From Malachius bipustulatus (taxonomy: Eukaryota; Arthropoda; Insecta; Coleoptera; Melyridae), in NCBI GenBank assembly GCA_910589415.1, contig OU342638.1:38041579-38105578 (forward strand): a DNA stretch of 64,000 nucleotides, in the 5' to 3' direction. The notes under the pieces are model-generated. The model was not told the DNA's origin and made no database searches. It saw nothing but the letters and a program-made list of their open reading frames with translations. Of this stretch, positions 36,993-49,225 are shown in pieces; position 1 is the first letter of the stretch; every line of letters starts with the position of its first letter. The translations under genes were made by a program, and so were the position numbers.

Positions 36993-37845
36993 GGTGCGCT
37001 TAGTATAATAAATCAAATAACTCGCTCAAAAAGAGACATGTCAAATGTCAAATAGAAATATAAAACTAGATTGAATGAAGAACAGCTTGGGGGGAGGGGC
37101 AGGAGGGATAGTAGCAACAGTGTGCAGTGCTGTTGTTGGTGTTGCATTATCGTTATCTTTTCGAGCGTCGCGTCGTCGTCCTCGCAACTTTCGGAATTCA
37201 ATTACGAAGAGCGATAAATCAACGTTTTGATGTTGATGGAGTCGCGACGATAAATCCTCTGCCATATCTGGCGCGGCTAATAGAACGGGGTCGGGCGGGC
37301 GGTGTATATAAACGGATTGATTTACCTCCGTAATAACCTAACCTATAAGTTATCGTTATATAAAGTGGATACGCGTCAACGCGCGACAGGGCGAATTAAA
37401 ACAAAGGAAACAAGAACAAGAAGAATAAACCCCAATTCATTGCGCCGATTGCCGCACCTGATACCTTCTCGCCTGCCGTCTATACGTCTATAATCCCTTC
37501 GTTCCCCTGTTGCCGTTTACCCGTTCAATCGTCACTCTCTTTATCAGGACGGGGATTATATCCCTTATAATGGAGAAAGTTAGCGGCAACACTGCATCTG
37601 CCAAGTAACGGCAAGGAAATTTTTTGCCCCTACCGGGACGGGGAAAAACCGATAAGTGATTGAATTTCGACAAATTAAGATCTCGTCAAGTGTTTAAACG
37701 CGGAGCGCGCGCTAAGAGAGAGAGAGAGTCCTTCAAAAGAACCGCAATTGAAACTTGAGGGAAATCAGTCGAGAAAAGGCTGTCCCGGAACGTTTCATTT
37801 CCTTCCTCTATTTTTTTTTAATTCCAGGGTTTTAAATCGGGTTTC
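36993..37845. other. unique island with a possible core promoter
   Basis: Unique sequence with a TATA-like element (listed separately) and a GAGA run near 37715-37728. Short overlapping open frames show no recognisable domain. Confidence 0.45.
37305..37312 (+). promoter_or_regulatory. TATA-like element downstream of HSE sites
   Basis: TATATAAA follows a GC-rich stretch (GTCGGGCGGGCGGTG) and lies about 310 bp downstream of HSE-like sites at 36891-36992. The arrangement could be an inducible promoter, but no coding exon is recognisable downstream. Confidence 0.35.
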
Positions 37846-40800
37846 GACGAGGGAATCGTTATTTACTTCCCACCTGCTGAAGTTACAGGAAACACCTCCA
37901 GGAATTGTCAACCGTATCAACTAAAGTGACATTAATAGGTCTGACCTGGCTTGTCAAAAAACGCGCTAACCTGGATGTGGATTGTCAAAAAATTCTTTTC
38001 GCCTTTCACAGAAGTATCCAGGTTTGACAACGGTACAAGGAAATCCTAGTCACGGCACCATTTCCACGAGAGAATCGTTAAATTCCCACCTGCTGAAGTT
38101 ACAAGAATCACCTCCAGGAATTGTCAACCGTGTCAACTAAGGTGACATTAATAGGTCTGACCTGGCTTGTCAAAAAACGCGCTAACCTGGATTTGGATTG
38201 TCAAAAAATACTTTTCACCTTTCACAGAAGTATCCAGATTTGATAACGGTACAAGGAAATCCTAGTCACGGCACCATTTCCACGAGAGAATCGGTAAATT
38301 CCCACCTGCTGAAGTTACAAGGATCACCTCCAGGAATTGTCAACCGTGTCAACTAAGGTGACATTGATAGGTCTGACCTGGCTTGTCAAAAAACGCGCTA
38401 ACCTGGATGTGGATTGTCAAAAAATTCTTTTCGCCTTTCACAGAAGTATCCAGGTTTGACAACGGTACAAGGAAATCCTAGTCACGGCACCATTTCCACG
38501 AGAGAATCGTTAAATTCCCACCTGCTGAAGTTACAAGAATCACCTCCAGGAATTGTCAACCGTGTCAACTAAGGTGACATTAATAGGTCTGACCTGGCTT
38601 GTCAAAAAACGCGCTAACCTGGATTTGGATTGTCAAAAAATACTTTTCACCTTTCACAGAAGTATCCAGATTTGACAACGGTACAAGGAAATCCTAGTCA
38701 CGGCACCATTTCCACGAGAGAATCGGTAAATTTCCACCTGCTGAAGTTACAAGAATCACCTCCAGGAATTGTCAACCGTGTCAACTAAGGTGACATTAAT
38801 AGGTCTGACCTGGCTTGTCAAAAAACGCGCTAACCTGGATTTTGATTGTCAAAAAATACTTTTCACCTTTCACAGAAGTATCCAGATTTGACAACGGTAC
38901 AAGGAAATCCTAGTCACGGCACCATTTCCACGAGAGAATCGGTAAATTCCCACCTGCTGAAGTTACAAGGATCACCTCCAGGAATTGTCAACCGTGTCAA
39001 CTAAGGTGACATTGATAGGTCTGACCTGGCTTGTCAAAAAACGCGCTAACCTGGATTTTGATTGTCAAAAAATACTTTTCACCTTTCACAGAAGTATCCA
39101 GATTTGACAACGGTACAAGGAAATCCTAGTCACGGCACCATTTCCACGAGAGAATCGGTAAATTTCCACCTGCTGAAGTTACAAGAATCACCTCCAGGAA
39201 TTGTCAACCGTGTCAACTAAGGTGACATTAATAGGTCTGACCTGGCTTGTCAAAAAACGCGCTAACCTGGATTTTGATTGTCAAAAAATACTTTTCACCT
39301 TTCACAGAAGTATCCAGATTTGATAACGGTACAAGGAAATCCTAGTCACGGCACCATTTCCACGAGAGAATCGGTAAATTCCCACCTGCTGAAGTTACAA
39401 GGATCACCTCCAGGAATTGTCAACCGTGTCAACTAAGGTGACATTGATAGGTCTGACCTGGCTTGTCAAAAAACGCGCTAACCTGGATTTTGATTGTCAA
39501 AAAATACTTTTCACCTTTCACAGAAGTATCCAGATTTGACAACGGTACAAGGAAATCCTAGTCACGGCACCATTTCCACGAGAGAATCGGTAAATTTCCA
39601 CCTGCTGAAGTTACAAGAATCACCTCCAGGAATTGTCAACCGTGTCAACTAAGGTGACATTAATAGGTCTGACCTGGCTTGTCAAAAAACGCGCTAACCT
39701 GGATTTTGATTGTCAAAAAATACTTTTCACCTTTCACAGAAGTATCCAGATTTGACAACGGTACAAGGAAATCCTAGTCACGGCACCATTTCCACGAGAG
39801 AATCGGTAAATTTCCACCTGCTGAAGTTACAAGAATCACCTCCAGGAATTGTCAACCGTGTCAACTAAGGTGACATTAATAGGTCTGACCTGGCTTGTCA
39901 AAAAACGCGCTAACCTGGATTTTGATTGTCAAAAAATACTTTTCACCTTTCACAGAAGTATCCAGATTTGACAACGGTACAAGGAAATCCTAGTCACGGC
40001 ACCATTTCCACGAGAGAATCGGTAAATTCCCACCTGCTGAAGTTACAAGGATCACCTCCAGGAATTGTCAACCGTGTCAACTAAGGTGACATTGATAGGT
40101 CTGACCTGGCTTGTCAAAAAACGCGCTAACCTGGATTTGGATTGTCAAAAAATACTTTTCACCTTTCACAGAAGTATCCAGATTTGACAACGGTACAAGG
40201 AAATCCTAGTCACGGCACCATTTCCACGAGAGAATCGGTAAATTCCCACCTGCCGAAGTTACAAGAATCACCTCCAGGAATTGTCAACCGTGTCAACTAA
40301 GGTGGCATTAATAGGTCTGACCTGGCTTGTCAAGAAACGCGCTAACCTGGATTTGGATTGTCAAAAAATACTTTTCACCTTTCACAGAAGTATCCAGATT
40401 TGACAACGGTACAAGGAAATCCTAGTCACGGCACCATTTCCACGAGAGAATCGGTAAATTCCCACCTGCTGAAGTTACAAGGATCACCTCCAGGAATTGT
40501 CAACCGTGTCAACTAAGGTGACATTGATAGGTCTGACCTGGCTTGTCAAAAAACGCGCTAACCTGGATTTTGATTGTCAAAAAATACTTTTCACCTTTCA
40601 CAGAAGTATCCAGATTTGACAACGGTACAAGGAAATCCTAGTCACGGCACCATTTCCACGAGAGAATCGGTAAATTTCCACCTGCTGAAGTTACAAGAAT
40701 CACCTCCAGGAATTGTCAACCGTGTCAACTAAGGTGACATTAATAGGTCTGACCTGGCTTGTCAAAAAACGCGCTAACCTGGATTTGGATTGTCAAAAAA

Positions 40801-41200
40801 TACTTTTCACCTTTCACAGAAGTATCCAGATTTGACAACGGTACAAGGAAATCCTAGTCACGGCACCATTTCCACGAGAGAATCGGTAAATTTCCACCTG
40901 CTGAAGTTACAAGAATCACCTCCAGGAATTGTCAACCGTGTCAACTAAGGTGACATTAATAGGTCTGACCTGGCTTGTCAAAAAACGCGCTAACCTGGAT
41001 TTGGATTGTCAAAAAATACTTTTCACCTTTCACAGAAGTATCCAGATTTGATAACGGTACAAGGAAATCCTAGTCACGGCACCATTTCCACGAGAGAATC
41101 GATAAATTCCCACCTGCTGAAGCTGCAAGAATCACATCCAGAGATTGTCAACCGTGTCAACTAAAGCGACATAATAGATGATCTTGCTTGAATCATCAAA
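37846..41200 (+). repeat. 216-bp tandem satellite, about 15.5 copies
   Basis: CACGGCACCATTTCCACGAG recurs every 216 bp (first at about 38051, then 38267, 38483, 38699 and so on). Each unit holds CCACCTGCTGAAGTTACAAG, TCACCTCCAGGAATTGTCAA, AGGTCTGACCTGGCTTGTCA, CGCTAACCTGGAT and CAGAAGTATCCAGATTTGAC. Copies are very similar and differ at a few diagnostic sites: AAGAATCACC with ATTAATAGG versus AAGGATCACC with ATTGATAGG, and ATTTGGATTG versus ATTTTGATTG. These show multi-unit homogenisation. The last unit is diverged and ends near 41200. Confidence 0.97.
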
Positions 41201-43410
41201 AAATGATCAAACGTTGGATTGACTTGGATCGTGAAACAGAGCCAGGTCAGTTGCTTTTGTCAGCCAGTCAGCTAGTTTTACATCAGTTACGCCTCGGCAA
41301 CAAACCCACGACATAAACTAAAACAGTTCACGCCCTAATGACGACAAAAACTCAATCACGACGTCTCCCTTAAGTAACGAGAAGAAAGACGCGACCAAAC
41401 AAACATCGGAGAAGAGTCAGTTACATGGTGATACGTGGTGAAAGATAACCTCCCCCGCCCCGTCCAAGTAACGTAACACCTTGTACGCGCTAAATAATGA
41501 ACACAAGAACCCGATAACTTCTCATAGAAAACCCACCTCCTGTCCCGGAAAAATATTCAACAACCCTCGCACACTCACACACACACGGACGGATAACAGC
41601 CCGGCAAGATGAGCTTCCGTTAAAAGCATTGCTGTGTTGTCTCTACTCATCCATATTTGAAAAATCAAGTGAGTTATGCCCTTTCATGCATATATAGCTG
41701 CAGAGTTGGAGTCGGAGTTTCCCCGGAGCTCTTCGACCCTTAAATCTGAATCTCGGCGTCGTTGCCGCGACCGGGAAACGCGACAACGCGGCGGAAGGGC
41801 ACGACGAACGACGACACGCGATACGCCACGCGAAAGTGCTAATTTGAATGAACGACAGGCGTGAAATTACACGTCGAGTTAGATGTTCAACTGTTATATC
41901 ATGTCCTTCGTCTACTCGATCCGTGGACGGAAAGGGATGCGCGAGGGTGGAAATCTGGCCGGGGCGGGAGGGGGAGGGTTGTTTGTAATGCAAGAGACCC
42001 GCGTCAGCGTCGTTAAACACCTGACACGGGGATTGAAGGAAGGATTGAACGAGGAAAGCTTCCTCCTCCTCCTCTTCATCATATGATAACAAGATACTGA
42101 TACAAATTGGCGCCCAACGTGGGGCCTCCTATTTTTTAAATGGTACGGCGCCTTTACGCTACAATTAGAACCGTTCTACGTGAAACGTGAAAAAATTACT
42201 CTTGACGAATTATTCAGAAATTTTCGTCGAGAAATTAGGAAAACTTGTTGACAAATCAAGAAGGCAGCGAGACGAAATAAGGGGTTGTTTCAAGTTTCAA
42301 CCCCCCGGGGGTCGATTAGATTGCTTCGCCGCCATCGGGGCGGACTCTCGCCGAGGTATTGTTTATAATTTCTGGCGAGATTACTTGGAGCGGGAACGAG
42401 CGCTCCCTCGTTCATTCATTCATTCATCGCGTGAAGCGGAATCCGACTGGAGCTGGAGAGGTGAAAATTCCAGCAGCCGGGACCGGAAAACCCGACCGAC
42501 GCAGGTCGTCGAGAGAGTCTCGACTCCCGACCGACAATGAGAGGGCGAGCGCTGTATCATAATTAAGTTTCAAAGCAAACACACCCGGCTCGAAAGAGTC
42601 TATATAGAGAGGAGAGGAAAGAAAAAGGAACTTTAGAACGCCAAAAGTAAACCCGACAAGGGTGATGGGAGGAGAGTTCGATAATCCTCGAGGATCGGGT
42701 GGATGAAACCCTGCGGGGACGGGATAATGTCGTCGATGGTCTTTTCTTTCCTGTTCCTTTTTCATTCGATGACCCATTATCGACTCTGCCGGCCGTCTAG
42801 AAAGGTTAAGTCGTTTTACGACCGCACTTACTCCAGACTACCGTCAATAAATCACCCGGTATATGAAACAAACTACCGCAGCTGCGGGCGTCTCTTTGAC
42901 TTCTTCCTCCCTTATCGCGAGACGGTTTGTATGCGATGCGATGCGATGCCAGCCAACCGAACCGAACACACCGGCTTGTTGACAGATTTTCCACCCGGGA
43001 AATTTCAAAGCCCAGAAAACGACCCGGCAACGTCGCACGTCGTCTCTAATAGCACAGAGGATTCAACGTGACGTGACACCACCCCCGGCCCGACCGGCGA
43101 ACCCGATATCATTAACTTACGTGCCATTTATTTCGACGCTAATTACTTTAGTAAAAGTTCCCGACTACACGAACGTCAGGGGGCGTCGTGACGCCTGCGA
43201 GAAGAATCCCAAATTAATTCCTGCAGGACTTTGGTCTGGATCGTCTTTCCCTGATCTGACGGTCGATTCGTTCGGCGGGAAGCGAATAACGACAGTTTGA
43301 TAGCTTCGGAAATAATTGCAAAAATTGGAAGACTATCGAGAGTCTGACAAGTCTTTTACTCGGGTTATTCGCCCCAAACGTCGGGTCCGAACTGCTCGAA
43401 AGCGCGGAAA
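41201..43410. other. unique GC-richer island
   Basis: Contains a CA microsatellite near 41570-41585, a CTCCTCCTCCTC run near 42060, a GCGAT triplet-like run near 42945 and an isolated retroelement primer-binding site (listed separately). Open frames on both strands (41643-42092 minus, 42187-42540 plus, 42703-43071 plus) have no recognisable domain. Confidence 0.45.
42108..42125 (+). other. orphan tRNA-Lys primer-binding site
   Basis: TGGCGCCCAACGTGGGGC is the exact 18-nt complement of the 3' end of tRNA-Lys including the CCA tail, the primer site used by several gypsy-like elements and retroviruses. The preceding bases (GATACTGATACA, then AAT) could be an LTR end plus spacer. I find no matching second LTR or gag/pol frame in the window, so this appears to be a remnant. 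Confidence 0.6.
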
Positions 43411-45775
43411 TTGACGAATTTCAATAATAATTTCGAATTTAAGCCACGCTCGAACGTCGCGTTTCTTTGCAGCATTTTTTTTTTAATACTGACTGCACTT
43501 TTCATATTTTTGACCAGCTACTATCTCGTTTTATTATCGCTGAAATTTTTAGCGGTACCACTTTCGACCTCGTTTTTTGGCTGCAGCAATATTCCATTGT
43601 TATCATATTAACTGGCCAATTTAAAATCAATTTTGGCTGCAGCAATTTAAAACTGTTGCCACCTTCAAAAGCGCTTTTCTCGTTTATAATTTTAAATATT
43701 TAATACTTTCGCGACGCTCATTTGGATGACGACAGTTTCAAACGACACATTGATTCATTTTTAAACTGTTGCCACTTTCAAAAAGTCCTTTTTTGCTTGC
43801 GCAATTTCAATTTGTTGCCACTTTAGTACTTTTTTTTGGGTGTGGCAATTTTAAATTATTGTCACTCTTCATAAAAACATAATACGCTGATTACAGCAAT
43901 TTTAAACTGTTGCCACTTTCAAAAGCGCAGTTCTTGTTCAGAATTTTGAAAATTTACCACTTTCGCAAGGCTCATTAGGATGATGACAGTTTCAAACGCC
44001 GCATTTTGACCGCGATTTGTAATTATTGCCACATTGACTCAGTTTAAACTGTTGCCACTTTCAAAAAGTCTACTTTTTCTGCAGCGATTTCACTTTGTTG
44101 CCACTTTCGAGAAGTGATTACGTACTAGTTGCGGCAATTTAAAACTGGTGTCATAAGAATAAACGCACTTTGATTGTTGCAACTTTAAACTGTTGCCACT
44201 TTCGAGTTTTGCTGCAGCAATTTAATTTTTTTTTTGCATTTTAAACTAGACATTTTGGTCACTTCAGGGTTTGTTTTCACAAAAAGCGCACTGTAATTGT
44301 TCATATTTTAAACTGTTATTACTCCTTAACAACGGAGCTCAAACAGCTCTTTTTGTTACAGCAATTTGCTACAATTTTTCTTTTTGAAAGGTTTATTTTG
44401 GTCGCTTCAATTTTAAATTGTTACAAAAAATGTCGCCGCAATTTTATTGTTGCAATTTTAAACTGTTACCACTTTCAAATGTCGTATAGCCACTTTCGAG
44501 CGGTGCTTTTTTTACTCCTTTTTGGAAGTATTTCTTTCGATTGAACCAATTTTGAATTGTTATTACAAAAAACGCACCTTGAATCTTGCAATTTTAAATT
44601 GTTGCCACTTTTAAACGGCGTAATTCCCCTGTAAAACGTCGCATTTTGGCTGCGATTTTCCGTTATTGCCACATTGACACAGTTTAAATTGTTGCCACTT
44701 TCGGAGAGTCCATTTTTGTTTCAGAAATTTAAAATTATTGCCACTTTCGAAGAGTCCATTTTTGCTGCAGCTATTTCAATTTGTTGATACTTTCGAGAAG
44801 TTAATACGTAAGTACTAGTTGCAGCAATCTAAAACTGTTGTCATGAGAAGAAACGCACTTTGATTGTGGCGATTTTAAACTGTTGCCACTTTAGATTTTT
44901 GCTGCAGCAATTTTAAACAATTTTTCTTTTTGGCGTTTTAAAAGAGACATTTTGGTCACTCCCAATTTAAATTGTTATCACAGAAGGCGCAGTTTGATTG
45001 CTACAGCTTTAGGCTGTTGCCACTTTTTTAGAATGTCGTACAGCCACATTCGAAGGGTATTTTTTCAACCCCATTTTGACTGGTGAATTTTGGACGCCTT
45101 ACTTTTTTCCAGACCTATTTTTTATGCAACATTTTGGTCACTTCGGTGTTAAGTTGCTTTCATAAACAGCGCACTGTACCTGTTTCCAATTTGAACTATT
45201 TTAACCACTTTAAAATGTCATAAAGCCACTTTCAAGGGGTGCGTTTTTCCAACCCATTTTTTAAACGTGTCCTTTTGGTTAGTCCAAATTTAAATTGTTA
45301 TTCCAAAAAGCGCACTATGATTGCTGAAATTATAAAGTGTTGCCACTTTAAAACGGCTTAATGCCACTTTCAAACAGCGTTTCTTGCTGCAGCAATTTTG
45401 AATAATGGTAGCTTCAATATTAAATTGTTGTCGTAAAATTCATAGCAATTTTATTATTGTCATTGTAAAAGGTTGCCACTTTCAAATGTCGTAGTGCTAC
45501 TTTCTAGGAGTCCCTTTTTCTACCCCTTTTTTAGAATGTTTCTTTTGGCTGATCCAAATTTGAATGGTTTTTACAAAAGGCACACTTTGATTGCTGCAAT
45601 TTTAAGCTGTTACCACTTTCAAACAGCGTAATGCCACTTTCAAACAGCGTTTTTTGATGCAGCAATTTTAGACAATTTTTATTTTTGGAATATGCATTTT
45701 GGGCGCTGAAATTTTGAACTGTTGCCGTTTTCAAACGGGGTATTGCCACTTTCAAGAGACTTTTTCTAGACACTT
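43411..45775. repeat. degenerate repeat built on CTGCAGCAATTT and GTTGCCACTTTC
   Basis: Dozens of variants of GCTGCAGCAATTTTAAACTG followed by TTGCCACTTTCAAA lie at irregular short spacing. Longer blocks recur: ACGTACTAGTTGCGGCAATT near 44130 and a variant near 44808 (about 680 bp apart), and TCATTTGGATGACGACAGTT near 43719 with a variant near 43972 (about 255 bp apart). Strongly diverged. No coding region is supported. Confidence 0.85.
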
Positions 45776-47330
45776 TTTAGACTCTCTCCCTCTTGTGAAA
45801 GGTGCTTTTTTGTCGCTGAAAACTTGCGGATATAATCATCAGCAAAACTGAGCAATAAGGAAGACGGCTGTCTTAATGCAGCGATCATCGAGATGAGAGT
45901 ATTGCCTGGAGAATGGCGCCAATGTAGACATTTCCAGCGTTGATAATTACAAATTTTCCCGTTCGTACTTCCGCGATAATGAGAGCGGGTCAAAGGAAGT
46001 ACAACTTGAATTAACGAACTCGAATTATATAAATTGCAGAAAACGGTAACGGCGAACGCCGTCGCAAGAAAGCGACGACGCTCCAGACTAAAAGGGAAAA
46101 AAACGCGAAAAAGATAATAAAATTAGGATCAGCGAGAAGTGGTCGTGGGTGCGAGAAAATTCCTGTCTCCCAATTATAATCTGACGGTGGCCCGGCGAAG
46201 TTCAAGTTTGATGAACTTTTTGTCCCGTTTCATTAAGACGCGAGAGGCCGAGAGAGGCGGCGACGAGCGCGCGGCACAAAGGAGACTGATTGTACTGTAT
46301 AGTAAATTGGCGGCCGGGGAAAAAGGGAAATAAAAGTTTCAACGAATAGGTTCGCCGAACTCTCCGCTCTGTCCTGTCACTGACAGCCTTAATTTTAAAT
46401 AAAGAGGCCATTCATCATATTATTGCATTTCCATAAATCGATCCCGGGCCGGAAAATTAACTGTTGACGTGGCACCGTTCCCCGAATTTGGAAGGCGATT
46501 ATACTTTCGGTTAATTTATTTATAAATAAATAATTAAATGACAGATGACACAGGCAAGAGAGATATAGAGAAAGAGCGAATAAGAGACTTAATCACGAGG
46601 TGAAAAACGACGCTTCCGACCCCTTTTTCTTCGGAGATTCAAGCGCCGGTTGAGTGACAGTCGCCGCGGCAGAGGCCTAAGAGCCTAATTTCGGCCGCTC
46701 GTAAATTCACACTTGATTCGGGCCCAAATTGGAAAGTCGAAGGCAAATTGTAAATTATCGTTTTCCCAGGCGCGCGCGACGCTGACGTCCCGTAAGCTCT
46801 CCCCCGCCGCGACGCCGTCGTGACACCCATAAAGTATAAGAGCGCACTTAATTTTTTCTGACGACTCTTCGCCAAAAATTGGATCTTATTATCACATCAC
46901 TGGTTTCTAGTTACTTATACGAGGAGTAGTAGTCCACCCCCGAGAGAGAGAGAGAGGGGGGGGGGTGTTGAAAAAGCGACTTTTTTCATTAGACTGGCTC
47001 ATTAGCAATTCTGATGCGTCCCTGATTAACATTCAGCTTTCAAAGTGGACGTTTTAATTTCACAAAGACGTCGTTATTCGGAGCGTTTCAGTGATGCTGA
47101 TGTTTTCCTTTGTAGGAAGTCGGAGGCGGGCGGCGCTCTCGCACATCAGACGACCTGATTGGCTCGTTCAAAATGCGGAGTGGCTCTCTTATGACTATAA
47201 AGTGGATATTGTTGCATGTATTCTTATTAATATGAGGACACACGGACAGTGGGTGCAGGTTTAAGGGCCGATTTCGTCTTTTTTGCAAAAATTTCCTTAA
47301 ATCAGAGGAAATTTTCAAGATCTGACAACG
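45776..47330. other. unique island
   Basis: About 1.5 kb of unique sequence, GC-rich near 46600-46830, with a purine run (GA repeat then G run) near 46941-46966. No recognisable gene. Confidence 0.5.
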
Positions 47331-47530
47331 CTACCAAATAATTTTTTTAAATTTAGATAAATCCTGGTCACGGCACCATTTCCACGAGAGAATCGGTAAA
47401 TTGCCACCTGCTGAACTTACAAAAATCACCTCCATGCAGGAATAGTCAAACACCCTTAACGTATTAGGAATGATCTGGCCTGGATCATCAAAAAAAAAAA
47501 GAGATGACTTGGATTTAAAAAAAAAGAGCT
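47331..47530 (+). repeat. single diverged unit of the 216-bp satellite
   Basis: CACGGCACCATTTCCACGAG (about 47371) and ATTGCCACCTGCTGAACTTA match the 216-bp satellite at 37.8-41.2 kb. TGGCCTGGATCATCAAAAAA (about 47475) is closer to the form at 61.6-63 kb. It directly precedes the 354-bp family. Confidence 0.85.
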
Positions 47531-47536
47531 AACCAT

Positions 47537-48609
47537 GTTGTCGTTTCATGCACTCTCGTTTTTTTTGCGAAAACTCTCGAAAAATTACGATAAAATACTT
47601 AAATCGTTTGTTTTAAGTGCGCTGTTGCCGTCTCGTTTCGTGGAGAAATCATTCCAAATTCTGAAATCATTTAATTTTTTAGGGGAATCCCCCAGAAGTT
47701 ACTGAAAACATTGTTGCCACATCGTACACAGATTCCTTTCTCCGTTAGAAATTTAGAGAAACTGTGAATTTTTTCAGGAACCCCCAGAAGTTATTGGAAG
47801 CAGTGTTGCCACATCGTACAAAAACTTCCTTCTCTGAGAGAAATCTTGAAAAACTGCGATTTGAAAACGGCTAAAATTTTGGAAAGCGTTGTTGTCGTTT
47901 CATGCACTCTCGTTTTTTTTGCGAAAACTCTCGAAAAATTACGATAAAATACTTAAATCGTTTGTTTTAAGTGCGCTGTTGCCGTCTCGTTTCGTGGAGA
48001 AATCATTCCAAATTCTGAAATCATTTAATTTTTTAGGGGAATCCCCCAGAAGTTACTGAAAACATTGTTGCCACATCGTACACAGATTCCTTTCTCCGTT
48101 AGAAATTTAGAGAAACTGTGAATTTTTTCAGGAACCCCCAGAAGTTACTGGAAGCAGTGTTGCCACATCGTACAAACATTTCCTTCTCTGAGAGAAATCT
48201 TGAAAAACTGCGATTTGAAAACGGCTAAAATTTTGGAAAGCGTTGTTGTCGTTTCATGCACTCGTTTCTCTTGCGAAAATTCTCGAAAAGTTACGAAAAA
48301 ATCCTTGAATCGTTTGTTTTAAGGGCTCTGTTGTCGTTTCGTTTCTTGGAGAAATTATTCAACCTTCTTAAATCGTTTAATTATTAAAAAAATTTTTTTT
48401 TGATGAATCATCCATAAATTATTAGAAGCGGTGTTGCCATATCATGAAAGATTTCCTTCTCTGAGAGAATTCTTGAGAAAGTGTGAAATATAAGCGCCTA
48501 AAACTGTAACTTTTAGAAAGCATTGTTGTCATTTCATGTAATCGTTTCTTTGCTTTAGGAGCGCTGTTGCTGTTTCATTTCTTGGAGAAATAATTCCAAG
48601 TTCTAAAAT
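47537..48609 (+). repeat. 354-bp satellite, forward arm
   Basis: GTTGTCGTTTCATGCACTC starts at 47537, 47891 and 48245, exactly 354 bp apart. The first two units are almost identical, so that duplication is recent. A third, diverged and shortened unit runs to the BEL insertion. Each unit contains GTGCGCTGTTGCCGTCTCG, CCCCAGAAGTTA and two copies of TGTTGCCACATCGTAC. Confidence 0.93.
48605..48609. repeat. target-site duplication, left copy
   Basis: AAAAT directly before the left LTR. The same five bases follow the right LTR at 54272-54276. Confidence 0.9.
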
Positions 48610-49020
48610 TGTTTGGGGTTCTTATCACAGACGCAATTATATTTTTACGACCTGTCTAAGACGCCGGCGGTAGGGTACAGAAAACAGCTTTAGTTCCTGT
48701 AATTCCCAATAAACGCGGATTAATGAATAGTGGCGGTGTAGCGATAAATGCGGGTAAAGAATTATATATTGATAAGGATAAGAAATAATTAGGAAAAAAC
48801 AAGCGGGTACTTACAATTGGATGACAACAGCGAGCGTGCGAATATAGCGGAGCGCGGAGCGATATTTTTGCGTGCGACCGTCTCGAAGTCTTAATCTTGA
48901 GTCTCTTTGGTCACCTGTAGGTTCTTCCTTCAGGGGTGCGGGGCGAGTATCGATGCGTCGTATTGCACTATGCCGTCCGGACCACAGGCGGGTGTAGGAA
49001 CGGGAAGTGGGGACGGAACA
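48610..49020 (-). repeat. BEL 3' LTR (411 bp)
   Basis: On the plus strand it begins TGTTTGGGGTTC and ends GGGACGGAACA; read on the element strand it is TGTTCC...AAACA. I find no difference from the 5' LTR. A GTAAGT donor-like motif and a TTACAG acceptor-like motif occur on the element strand inside the LTR; whether they are used is unknown. Confidence 0.95.
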
Positions 49021-49032
49021 TTACCGCCCACC
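49021..49032 (-). other. polypurine-tract-like sequence
   Basis: On the element strand GGTGGGCGGTAA lies directly upstream of the 3' LTR, the expected place for the plus-strand primer. It is purine-rich but interrupted by T and C. Confidence 0.5.
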
Positions 49033-49225
49033 AAAATTACAATGTAATTTTCCGAAAAAAGTGAAAGCGAATTTGCGAATTTGAAAAATTACTATTAAAA
49101 TAAAGATTTACTTTGCAGCACTTGCGTAGCGAATAATAAGCGAAGAATGTGAATTAAATGTGAATTTCTTAAAACTTACAGCAGTTGCGATATTTACAAA
49201 TTATAAATTGATAAGAGGCTGCTCA

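Noticed and set aside
37846..41200. AGGTCTGACCT in each 216-bp unit as an ecdysone-receptor IR-1 site
   Set aside because: A canonical IR-1 site has six-base half-sites (AGGTCA and TGACCT) with a one-base gap. Here the half-sites are shortened and share the centre base, so the spacing does not fit.
41643..42092. 149-codon minus-strand frame with an acidic run
   Set aside because: The acidic run comes from a simple CTCCTC repeat. The frame overlaps plus-strand open frames and contains no recognised motif.
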